From an uncultured Haloferula sp. (GTDB lineage: Bacteria; Verrucomicrobiota; Verrucomicrobiae; Verrucomicrobiales; Akkermansiaceae), in assembly GCA_946481625.1 (NCBI GenBank), contig CAMLOZ010000220.1:1-6482 (forward strand): DNA of 6,482 nucleotides, read 5' to 3'. Under the pieces are notes generated by a model. It was not told the DNA's origin and made no database searches. It saw only the letters and a program-made list of their open reading frames with translations. This document shows positions 1-5,414 of this stretch, in pieces (the first letter of the stretch is position 1; every line of letters begins with the position of its first letter). Position numbers and translations under genes: made by a program.

Positions 1-1
1 C

Positions 2-165
2 AAGACCGTCTTGTGCGAGCAGAATGGCGCGGTGCTCAAGGAATACGCGGAAGTTCCTGATGCCTTGGTGGCAAAGACGAGAGAGCTTCAGAAGTACTTC
101 GGGATAAGCTTCGCTTATGTGGCGACGCTCAAGCCGAAGCCGACGAAGAAAAAAAGTCCTCTTGA
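2..165 (+). pseudogene. 3' end of an unrecognised gene, apparently frame-disturbed at a 7-A run
   Basis: The left edge cuts this gene. The frame beginning at base 2 reads as plausible protein (for example the stretch KEYAEVPDALVAKTRELQKY, then a lysine- and proline-rich tail KPKPTKKK). Left unshifted, it stays open to a TGA at 299-301, overlapping the next gene by 88 bases, and its later part looks like non-coding translation. A shift of -1 in the A run at 149-155 would instead end the protein as KKKKSS at a TGA at 163-165, leaving a normal 48-base gap to the next start. I therefore place the probable end at 165. The cause could be a sequencing error, a real indel or programmed slippage. I do not recognise the family. 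An alternative is that the whole stretch is non-coding or a decayed remnant. Confidence 0.35.
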
Positions 166-213
166 GCAGCAAGCTTCGAGAAGCGGCCAGGCGACCAAGA
201 TTTCACCCAAGCG

Positions 214-456
214 ATGGACCCCTTCACGATCGGCAGATCCTACCGCGTGCTTCGGAGCTTTGGCGCACTGCGCGACTCGTTCACCGCGGGCGAGGTTTTG
301 ACTTACGACTCGAAGGCATGGTCGCGATACGACGGGATTACCGGGTATTTCTTCCAACAGGAGGGTCGCGAAGATCTCAGGGTTTGGGATCTGGATGACG
401 ATGCCGACGTGATGGTTTGGAAGGAGCTGTTCGAGGAGATTCCGGAGGGAGGGTAA
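214..456 (+). CDS. Small acidic protein of unknown function (80 aa)
   Basis: A complete 80-residue reading frame starts at ATG 214 and stops at TAA 454-456. The sequence looks like a compact globular beta-rich protein. It opens with FTIGRSYRVLRSF, continues through a GEVLTYDS segment and an aromatic SRYDGITGYFF segment, and ends with an acidic WDLDDD region and WKELFEE helix. There is no signal peptide or membrane segment, so it is probably cytoplasmic. No good ribosome binding site is visible upstream. The pattern of an 'xGxxYRV...F' opening followed by 'GExxxY' loosely recalls small domains such as DUF3601, but I cannot confirm membership. Its place just downstream of a gene tail would suit an accessory or immunity-like protein, which is speculation. 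A hairpin array follows the stop codon. Confidence 0.7.
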   Translation: MDPFTIGRSYRVLRSFGALRDSFTAGEVLTYDSKAWSRYDGITGYFFQQEGREDLRVWDLDDDADVMVWKELFEEIPEGG

Positions 457-489
457 GGGTGAGGTCTAGCAAGAGCTGGCACGGCAACA

Positions 490-505
490 AGGGTCCTTGG
501 ACCTT
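490..505 (+). other. Short inverted repeat after the 80-aa gene
   Basis: GGTCC at 492-496 faces GGACC at 499-503, with weak A-T and G-T extension on either side. It lies 36 bases after the stop of the small gene and could help end its transcript. There is no T run after it, so it is not a standard intrinsic terminator. Confidence 0.3.
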
Positions 506-541
506 GGATCGGGTGGATCGAGGGTGAAACGGATGTCTAGG

Positions 542-704
542 CAATCCCTTCAGGGTTGGTGATCGGGGGGTAGTTTCCCGGGGTAACCGCTCCTGCGTCG
601 CGGCAACCGCCGGGCTCTATTAGGGAACGGCGTTGCCGTTCTTGGAGGGGTGTCGGCTTCGCCTCGACCCCCGGGTTCCTGCGCTGTGATCTCTTCGGGG
701 ATCA
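542..704 (+). repeat. Array of consecutive small hairpins (REP/BIME-like intergenic element)
   Basis: Five compact inverted repeats follow one another with little space between them. (1) 542-558: six pairs around a 5-base loop, including one G-T pair. (2) 577-614: CCCGG paired with CCGGG outside, and CCGC (587-590) paired with GCGG (600-603) inside. (3) 625-641: a perfect 7-bp stem GAACGGC/GCCGTTC with loop GTT. (4) 647-671: GGGGT paired with ACCCC, then a 3-by-3 internal mismatch and an inner GGC/GCC with loop TTC. (5) 687-704: a 7-bp stem including a T-G pair, closed by a C(TTCG)G tetraloop. The tetraloop on this strand suggests the RNA form is made from the plus strand. No reading frame here looks coding. 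From memory, similar multi-hairpin elements recur between genes in PVC bacteria. Whether this one is multicopy cannot be seen from a single window. Confidence 0.65.
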
Positions 705-722
705 GGGAAACAAGCGCGGGGG

Positions 723-738
723 GCTCACGGGGGTGAGC
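723..738 (-). terminator. Hairpin abutting the stop codon of the PIN/TRAM gene
   Basis: GCTCAC at 723-728 pairs with GTGAGC at 733-738 around a 4-base loop. It begins one base beyond the minus-strand stop codon at 739-741. The stem is stable, but on the minus strand it is followed by a C-rich stretch rather than a T run, so a classical intrinsic terminator is doubtful. It could be a 3'-end stabilising hairpin, or a sixth member of the neighbouring hairpin array. Confidence 0.35.
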
Positions 739-1815
739 TCACGCGGCCAGCTCAGCGAAGACCATCAGCCCGGAGTTCGTCTGGAGGGTGCTGATCACGA
801 CCACATCCTGTGTCGTGCCGATCTTCTTCACGGCATGATTTACGACGATCATCGTACCATCGGGAAGATATCCGACGCCCTGGTGCTCGTCCTTGCCGCC
901 GCGGACGAGGGCGAGGCGGAGCTTCTCGCCGACGCCGACGGAGGGGCGGAGGGCGTCGAGGAGTTCGTCGAGGTTGAGCACGTCGAGGCCGCGGAGCTTG
1001 GCGACCTTGCAAAGGTTCTCGTCGCTGGTGAGGAGGCGGGCACCGAGAAGCTGGGCGACTTGGAGAAGACGGCCGTTGAGGGTTTCATCGGCAGTGACGC
1101 CGGCGTCCTCGATGCTGACCTGGAGATCCTTGGCGGAGCGCATGGACTCGAGGCAGGCGAGGCCGCGCTCGGCGCGTTGGCGTTTGGCAGGCGTGGGAGA
1201 ACTGGCGAGGACCTGGATCTCATCGAGCACGAAGCGCGGGACGACGAGGCGGCCCCGGAGGAAGCCGGCACGGACGACGCCGGGGACGCGGCCGTCCATG
1301 ATCGACTCGGCATCGAACACCACGGGCTGGCCGGTGCTGCTGTCCTGGCGGAACCGGACGTAGGGGACGATGAAGGCGAAGTCATCCCGGCTGCTGCGGA
1401 GCGCGAGCACGGCCCCGAGGAAGCCGAGGCTGGCGTAGAGGATGAGCTGGATGGTGAAGCTGATCGTGGTGATCAGGGCTTCCGCGCCGACGACCTCCGT
1501 GCCGTCGCGCGACTGCAACCGATCCCGGACGGCGAGCGAGACGAGATTCGAGATATCGATGCGGGTGATCAGCCAGGCGCAGAACATGCCCACCAGCAGG
1601 CCGAAGGTGGCGGTGGAGAAGCCGCGGAGGCTGAAGCCCTTGATGAGGGTCTCGATCCAGATGAAAAAGGCACCGACGATCAGGCCGGTGATGAGGCCGG
1701 TGGTCATGCTGACCTCTACCGGCGTACCCTTCGTGCTCAGTGCGATGGCCGCACCGGCCACCTCGCAAACCAGGAGGTACAGGAGGCGGGCGACATTGAC
1801 GGAGGCGGGAGCCAT
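739..1815 (-). CDS. YacL-family membrane-anchored PIN/TRAM domain protein
   Basis: This is a 358-residue predicted membrane protein with a cytoplasmic PIN nuclease domain and a C-terminal TRAM RNA-binding domain, the architecture of Bacillus YacL. Four hydrophobic segments lie at about residues 8-26, 36-58, 68-86 and 114-139. The PIN domain spans about 165-290. It opens with VFDAESIMDGRV and contains VVPRFVLDEIQ, ADETLNG and LLTSDENL. The acidic residues D168, E199, D243 and D265 fit the usual metal-binding set. TRAM runs from about 294 to 356 and includes the hallmark HQGVGYLPDGTMIVV. The family is thought to bind or cut RNA, but its substrate is not settled. I chose ATG 1815 because it directly precedes the first membrane segment. 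The same frame stays open to 2244 but is low-complexity Ala/Val antisense to the neighbouring gene. No clear ribosome binding site is seen. Confidence 0.92.
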   Translation of the reverse strand: MAPASVNVARLLYLLVCEVAGAAIALSTKGTPVEVSMTTGLITGLIVGAFFIWIETLIKGFSLRGFSTATFGLLVGMFCAWLITRIDISNLVSLAVRDRLQSRDGTEVVGAEALITTISFTIQLILYASLGFLGAVLALRSSRDDFAFIVPYVRFRQDSSTGQPVVFDAESIMDGRVPGVVRAGFLRGRLVVPRFVLDEIQVLASSPTPAKRQRAERGLACLESMRSAKDLQVSIEDAGVTADETLNGRLLQVAQLLGARLLTSDENLCKVAKLRGLDVLNLDELLDALRPSVGVGEKLRLALVRGGKDEHQGVGYLPDGTMIVVNHAVKKIGTTQDVVVISTLQTNSGLMVFAELAA

Positions 1816-1945
1816 GGGGTGCTTGAAGCATCGGGTATTCGTGGCGAAGCGGCAAGAGCCAAGAGGAAAAGCAGATAGGCTGGAGCAGAGAGCGGGGAGT
1901 CTGAATTCCATCTCCAAGCTCCGTGCTCTCCGCTCATCGCTCCTG

Positions 1946-1981
1946 AAAAAAAGCCCCGCTCCCGGTGAGGGAGCGAGGCTT
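1946..1981 (-). terminator. Strong intrinsic terminator of the RRM protein gene
   Basis: On the minus strand a 12-bp stem (1969-1980 with 1952-1963) closes a 5-base loop and runs straight into a T run (complement of A1946-A1952). The only non-Watson-Crick position, C1956 opposite A1976 on the plus strand, becomes a permitted U-G pair in minus-strand RNA. This confirms the direction. It lies 27 bases after the stop of the RRM gene and separates it from the PIN/TRAM gene downstream. Confidence 0.9.
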
Positions 1982-2008
1982 GGAGAATTTCGGGTTGTAA
2001 GCCGGAGG

Positions 2009-2497
2009 TTACCAGTCGTCGCCGCCGCCACCGTAGCCGCCCTTGCCGCCACCACCGTAGCCGCCCTTGCCGCCACCGCTGTAGCCGCCCTTGCCGCCAC
2101 CGCCACGGCGGTCGCGATCATAGCCGCCGCCACCACCGCCACCACCGCCGCCACGGCGCTCGCCGTAGCCGCCACCACCACCGCCACGGCGTTCGCCGCC
2201 GCCGCCGAAGCCGCCGCGACCACCACCGCCGCCGCCGAAGCCACCGGGCTTCTTCTCGCGCGGTTCAGCCGGGTTCACGCGCAGCGGACGGCCGCCGAGT
2301 TCCTTGCCGTCCACAGCATCGGCCGCCTCCTTGACGCGGGCGCTGTCAGCCAAAGTCACGAAACAAAACCCGCGCGGGCGACCGGTTTCACGGTCCGTGA
2401 CGATTTTCACTTTCTCCACCGGTCCGAAGTCGGCGAAGAGACCGGCCACTTCTTCTTCGGTGGCGCTGAAGGGCAGGTTGCCCACGTAGATGTCCAT
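2009..2497 (-). CDS. Glycine-rich RRM RNA-binding protein
   Basis: This 162-residue protein has a single N-terminal RNA recognition motif (residues 1-76) and a long glycine-rich tail (85-162). RNP2 is IYVGNL at 3-8 and RNP1 is RGFCFVTL at 42-49, with the aromatic positions needed for RNA stacking (Y4, F44, F46). The tail has RGG-like segments, an ERRGGGGGGYGERRGGGG block, three KGGY-type repeats, and ends in DDW. This layout matches the small cyanobacterial and verrucomicrobial RNA-binding proteins that resemble plant glycine-rich proteins. Several of these are cold-induced and act as RNA chaperones. The protein is probably cytoplasmic. ATG 2497 fits the usual RRM start exactly. No Shine-Dalgarno sequence is obvious. 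The gene has its own strong terminator and a 191-base upstream gap, so it is probably monocistronic. Confidence 0.95.
   Translation of the reverse strand: MDIYVGNLPFSATEEEVAGLFADFGPVEKVKIVTDRETGRPRGFCFVTLADSARVKEAADAVDGKELGGRPLRVNPAEPREKKPGGFGGGGGGRGGFGGGGERRGGGGGGYGERRGGGGGGGGGGYDRDRRGGGGKGGYSGGGKGGYGGGGKGGYGGGGDDW
2033..2104 (-). repeat. Three 24-bp tandem repeats in the glycine-rich tail
   Basis: Three near-identical 24-base units start at 2033, 2057 and 2081. They share their first 20 bases and differ only in the last four. They encode the repeated KGGY-glycine blocks (about residues 132-155 of the RRM protein). Being exact at DNA level, the array could change copy number by slippage or recombination without breaking the frame. 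Confidence 0.85.
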
Positions 2498-2502
2498 TGT
2501 CT

Positions 2503-2615
2503 GTAGTCGCTACGCCATTTCTCAAATACCACTCCTACAGCCGATGGCGCAAAGACCGGAAGAAGCGTGACCGGCAATGAGGACGCCGGACATTTCCCCC
2601 GCTACACGGTAGGAG
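2503..2615 (-). promoter_or_regulatory. Upstream region of the RRM gene with matching inverted repeats
   Basis: CTCCTAC at 2532-2538 is exactly complementary to GTAGGAG at 2609-2615. Two mini-hairpins with 4-bp GTAG/CTAC stems sit at 2503-2513 (six bases before the start codon) and 2602-2612. The distal arm can therefore pair either locally or with the arm about 70 bases away. If transcription starts upstream of 2615, this would be a structured leader with two alternative folds. I see no convincing -35/-10 pair, only a weak TATTTG-like -10 on the minus strand near 2523-2528. Confidence 0.3.
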
Positions 2616-2645
2616 ATCTTACGGCAAGCCCATAAATCAAAGGAT

Positions 2646-2674
2646 CCGGGAACTTTTTAAAAAACGCCCGGGCT
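2646..2674 (-). terminator. Possible terminator after hisF
   Basis: CCGGG (2646-2650) can pair with CCCGG (2667-2671) around an A/T-rich core that is itself palindromic. On the minus strand a GC-rich block leads into six T residues (complement of 2659-2664), 25-30 bases after the hisF stop. The stem is short and imperfect, so this is only a candidate. Confidence 0.3.
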
Positions 2675-2688
2675 TGGATTTCAGGCAC

Positions 2689-3456
2689 TCACGTCAGTTC
2701 GGGGCGAACGGGAATGCCGCGCTCCGAAAAATATCGCTTGGCCTCGCCGACGGTGTGCTTGCCGAAGTGGAAGATGCTGGCCGCCAGCACGGCGTCCGCC
2801 TTGCCCTTTTCCAGCACTTCCACCATGTGATCGAGGTTTCCCGCGCCGCCGCTGGCAATGACCGGGATGCCGACGCTCTCCGAGATGGCGGCGGTGAGCT
2901 CGCAGTCATAGCCGGCCTGGGTGCCATCCGCATCCATGCTGGTCAGCAGGATCTCCCCTGCCCCGCGGCGCCAGACTTCCTTCGCCCACTCCACGGCATC
3001 GAGGCCCACGGGCGTGCGGCCGCCGTGCGTGTAAACGCCCCACTTGCCCGGCCCCTCGCGCTTGGCATCGATGGCGACGACGATGCACTGGCTGCCGAAG
3101 GTCTTCGCACCGGCATCGACGAGGCCGGGGTCCTTCACCGCGGACGTGTTGATGCCGACCTTGTCGGCCCCGGCGAGGAGCATCTCGCGCATGTTTTCCA
3201 CGCTGCGGATGCCGCCGCCGACGGTGAGCGGGATGAAGCAGTGCTCGGCGGTGCGGCGGACCACATCGACCATGGTGGCGCGATTGTCCGAGGAGGCGGT
3301 GATGTCGAGGAAGACGAGCTCGTCGGCCTGCTGGGCGTTATAGGCCATGGCCGCCTCGACGGGATCGCCCGCATCGATGAGATCGACGAAGTTCACGCCT
3401 TTGACGACGCGGCCGTCGGTGACGTCGAGGCAAGGGATGATGCGTTTGGCAAGCAC
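2689..3456 (-). CDS. hisF: Imidazole glycerol phosphate synthase cyclase subunit HisF
   Basis: HisF closes the imidazole ring in histidine synthesis. Using ammonia delivered by its glutaminase partner HisH, it turns PRFAR into imidazole glycerol phosphate and AICAR. The protein is 255 residues, normal for the family, and is a full TIM barrel starting [11 protein letters not shown]. The two catalytic aspartates fall at the expected positions, D11 (CLDV) and D130 (VVAIDAK). The phosphate-binding segments TVGGGIRS (78-85) and ASGGAGN (201-207) and the LTSMDADGT strand end (171-179) are intact. I chose the GTG start at 3456 because it places D11 and D130 correctly. The frame continues further upstream only through repeat-like intergenic sequence. 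No Shine-Dalgarno sequence is seen. hisH, hisA and other pathway genes are not in the window. It may be read through from the hydrolase gene 142 bases upstream. Confidence 0.97.
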   Translation of the reverse strand: MLAKRIIPCLDVTDGRVVKGVNFVDLIDAGDPVEAAMAYNAQQADELVFLDITASSDNRATMVDVVRRTAEHCFIPLTVGGGIRSVENMREMLLAGADKVGINTSAVKDPGLVDAGAKTFGSQCIVVAIDAKREGPGKWGVYTHGGRTPVGLDAVEWAKEVWRRGAGEILLTSMDADGTQAGYDCELTAAISESVGIPVIASGGAGNLDHMVEVLEKGKADAVLAASIFHFGKHTVGEAKRYFSERGIPVRPELT

Positions 3457-3501
3457 GGCGGGTGGATAGGGGAGGAATCTTGAAGTGGAAAGGCAAGAAA
3501 G

Positions 3502-3543
3502 GCGAACGCCGAACATCGAACGCCCAACGTCGGATATCGAATG
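3502..3543. repeat. Degenerate heptamer tandem repeat (NCGAACN type)
   Basis: Six consecutive 7-base units can be read from 3502: gcgaacg, ccgaaca, tcgaacg, cccaacg, tcggata, tcgaatg. The shared core is roughly CGAAC. The array sits in the 142-base gap between the hydrolase and hisF. On the minus strand it translates as a spurious [13 protein letters not shown] string. Such strings are, from memory, a familiar artefact of intergenic repeats in Verrucomicrobia and related phyla. Function is unknown. Confidence 0.65.
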
Positions 3544-3598
3544 AAAGACGGGAACAGCCGGAAAGGCAGGAGGTATTCGCCCGTGCGATTCGGCTGGC

Positions 3599-4327
3599 TC
3601 AGGCGAGATGTTCGTCGAGCCAGTCGGCGACCTCGTTGATGACCTTGGGGTAGCTCTTCTCGTCGAAGGAATGACCGGCACCCGGAATCTCCACCAGGCG
3701 CTTCGGTTCCTCGGCGGTGTCGTAGGCGTCGCGGCTGTCTTGGATGAGGACGACATCGTCGGCGGTGCCGTGGATGAGGAGCCAGGGAACGGTGATCTCA
3801 CCGACCTCGTCGAAGAGGTCGCCGATGGACTCCATGTCATCGACGTACTTCTGCGAGAGCGGACACGCCGGCTCATCCCACATGAAGCCCTTGCCGGGGA
3901 TAATCGAGCCGAATTCGCGCTCGCAGAATTCCTCCGTGCGGACCATGCCGGCGAGGGTGACGAGCACGCGGATGCGGTCTTCCTCCGCAGCGGTCATGAC
4001 GCCGACGGCACCGCCCATGCTGTGGCCGATGTAGGCGATCTTCAGGCGGGGCGGCAGGGCATCGAGGACATCGCGGAGATCGGCGCTTTCCTTGGTGATG
4101 GTCGAGTCGCGGAAGTCGCCTTCCGAGTTGCCGTTGCCGGTCCACGAAAGGCGCAGGCAAGGCCAGCCGCGGGAGGCGAGGCCTTCGGCGAGAGTCACGA
4201 GCAGGGGGCGGTCCTTGTTCCCGGTGACGCCGTGGGTAAGGATGACGAGCGCGTCCTCGCGGGTGCCCGGGTGGAAAGCGGTATCGAGCTTTTCGCCGTG
4301 GCGGTTGCGGAATTCGGGAAGGTCCAT
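3599..4327 (-). CDS. Alpha/beta hydrolase (serine hydrolase, Hydrolase_4/S33-like)
   Basis: This is a 242-residue cytoplasmic alpha/beta-fold hydrolase with no signal peptide. The oxyanion-hole region is THGVTGNKD (31-39). The nucleophile elbow is GHSMGG with Ser103. The acid is probably Asp190 in HGTADDVV, and the base is His219 in GAGHSF. The triad is therefore complete, and the length and order match small esterase/lipase-like members without a large lid. The substrate cannot be told from sequence; esterase or acyl-peptide hydrolase activity is possible. I chose ATG 4327. A TTG at 4345 directly abuts the stop of the preceding reductase gene and would add six residues. The 18-base spacing makes co-transcription with the reductase likely, but they need not act on the same substrate. 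Confidence 0.92.
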   Translation of the reverse strand: MDLPEFRNRHGEKLDTAFHPGTREDALVILTHGVTGNKDRPLLVTLAEGLASRGWPCLRLSWTGNGNSEGDFRDSTITKESADLRDVLDALPPRLKIAYIGHSMGGAVGVMTAAEEDRIRVLVTLAGMVRTEEFCEREFGSIIPGKGFMWDEPACPLSQKYVDDMESIGDLFDEVGEITVPWLLIHGTADDVVLIQDSRDAYDTAEEPKRLVEIPGAGHSFDEKSYPKVINEVADWLDEHLA

Positions 4328-4345
4328 CGGGTAAGGGTGCGGCAA

Positions 4346-5236
4346 TCAGTGGACCGTGCGACCGGGAAAGGTCAATTCGGCGATGCCCGACTTATCGAGT
4401 TCGCCGAGGCCGAGTTCGATCATGCGGTGGTACTGCGCCTCGGTGGCGAGCGAGAGCGGGACATTCACCCCGGTATCCGCGGCGAGTTGGTTCGCGATGC
4501 CACTGTCCTTCGCGGCATGGGCGGCGGAGAAGAAGCAATCGTGCTCGCGGGCGATCATGTCGTCGCCATCGGTTTCGAGAACGCGGGAGTTCGCGCCGGT
4601 CTGGGAGAAGACCTCCTTGAGCATCTGGAGGTCGAGCCCCAGGGCGGAGCCGAGGCCGAGGCCTTCGGCGAGTCCGGCGGTATTGATGTTCATCACCATG
4701 TTCACGAGCGCCTTGACCTTCGCCGCCTGCCCGGTGCCGCCGACGTGGCGGAGAGAGGAGGAGAGGTCCTTGAGGATGCCTTCCACCTTCGCGAAAGCAT
4801 CCGGCGTGCCCCCGACCATGAGGTAGAGCGTTCCCTGGCGGGCCTGGGTGATGCTGGAGGCCATGCAGGCTTCGAGCGAGGTGGCACCGGCGGCGGTCGC
4901 GGCGGCGTCCACTTCCACGTGGACCTCGGGGCTCACGGTGGCGCAGTTGATGAAGGTCTTGCCGGCGGCATTGGTAAGCAGGGAATCGCCTCCGGAAGCG
5001 AAGATCCCGCGCATGGCCGCGTCGTCGGTGACCACGGTGATGATCACGTCGGCTGCGGCAGTGACTTCCGCCAAGGTGGTCGCGACAGTGGCACCGATTT
5101 CCGCGGCAAGGTCGGCGGCGATTTGCGGGAAGGCGTCGAAAACGGTGGTCACCGGATAGCCCCGGTCCTTGAGGCGGCGCGCCATGTTCGCTCCCATGCG
5201 GCCGGTTCCGACGAATCCAATGCGTGCTTTCGACAT
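4346..5236 (-). CDS. NAD(P)-dependent beta-hydroxyacid dehydrogenase (3-hydroxyisobutyrate dehydrogenase family)
   Basis: This 296-residue protein matches the two-domain beta-hydroxyacid dehydrogenase family in length and order. An N-terminal Rossmann fold opens with IGFVGTGRMGANMA (dinucleotide loop G10, G12, G15), followed by an all-helical C-terminal domain. The catalytic lysine is probably K173 in GQAAKVKALVNM, with N179. That spacing resembles the glyoxylate/succinic semialdehyde reductase (GLYR1-like) branch more than classical 3-hydroxyisobutyrate dehydrogenase. D34 after the second strand favours NAD over NADP, although this is a weak predictor. The usual substrate-binding DAPVSGG motif reads EACMASS here (122-128), so the substrate may differ. 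ATG 5236 gives the normal family start with no visible Shine-Dalgarno sequence. It is the first gene of a probable operon with the hydrolase. The exact substrate is unknown. Confidence 0.92.
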   Translation of the reverse strand: MSKARIGFVGTGRMGANMARRLKDRGYPVTTVFDAFPQIAADLAAEIGATVATTLAEVTAAADVIITVVTDDAAMRGIFASGGDSLLTNAAGKTFINCATVSPEVHVEVDAAATAAGATSLEACMASSITQARQGTLYLMVGGTPDAFAKVEGILKDLSSSLRHVGGTGQAAKVKALVNMVMNINTAGLAEGLGLGSALGLDLQMLKEVFSQTGANSRVLETDGDDMIAREHDCFFSAAHAAKDSGIANQLAADTGVNVPLSLATEAQYHRMIELGLGELDKSGIAELTFPGRTVH

Positions 5237-5414
5237 CGGGGGGAGCTTGGAGCAGGAGGCGCGGGCTGTAAATACCCTGCGGGGACCGGATCAATTCCGC
5301 GCGGAGGAATTTCGGGGGCCGGGCGGGAGAGGCGACGAAAATCCTGTAATTTCCGCAATGACTGCAAAACATCGGGGGCTGTCGGGCGTTTCTCCTGACC
5401 AACCCTGCAAACCC
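5237..5414. promoter_or_regulatory. Divergent intergenic region with an inverted repeat
   Basis: This 178-base gap lies between two outward-facing genes and must hold both promoters. AATTCC at 5293-5298 is repeated inverted as GGAATT at 5306-5311. Between them the 8-base palindrome CCGCGCGG lies at 5297-5304, overlapping the left arm. Such a site could be an operator for a dimeric regulator, or simply a small hairpin. No convincing -35/-10 pair was found in either direction; the best hexamers are TGTAAT at 5344-5349 (plus) and TTTACA-like sequence near 5268-5275 (minus). Confidence 0.35.

Noticed and set aside
542..704. CRISPR array or tRNA-like structure in the hairpin cluster
   Set aside because: The hairpins differ from one another, there are no equal-length direct repeats and spacers, and no cloverleaf or T-loop consensus is present.
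733..1878. Long open frame on the plus strand opposite the PIN/TRAM gene
   Set aside because: Its translation is a low-complexity Glu/Asp/Gly/Ala-rich string typical of the antisense of a high-GC gene. The minus strand has clear PIN and TRAM motifs.
1737..1937. 66-codon minus-strand frame with an AGGAG sequence before its ATG and a hydrophobic PAYLLFLLALAAS stretch
   Set aside because: It overlaps the PIN/TRAM start out of frame, ends in Pro/Ser-rich nonsense, and starts inside the terminator-proximal spacer. A leader peptide cannot be excluded, but nothing supports one.
1816..2244. N-terminal extension of the PIN/TRAM protein
   Set aside because: The frame is open, but it crosses the terminator and the glycine-rich gene and encodes Ala/Val low complexity. 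The YacL layout begins with the membrane segments just after 1815.
1442..2506. 354-codon open frame on the plus strand across the RRM gene
   Set aside because: The Ala/Thr/Val-rich middle is the antisense of the glycine codon tract. No domain is seen, and the minus-strand RRM is unmistakable.
3457..3876. N-terminal extension of HisF
   Set aside because: The extra frame is arginine/serine/proline-rich, runs through the heptamer repeat and overlaps the hydrolase gene. HisF numbering fits the GTG at 3456.
3608..5398. 596-codon open frame on the plus strand
   Set aside because: It is Gly/Glu/Asp-rich shadow sequence antisense to the hydrolase and reductase, both of which have intact catalytic motifs on the minus strand.
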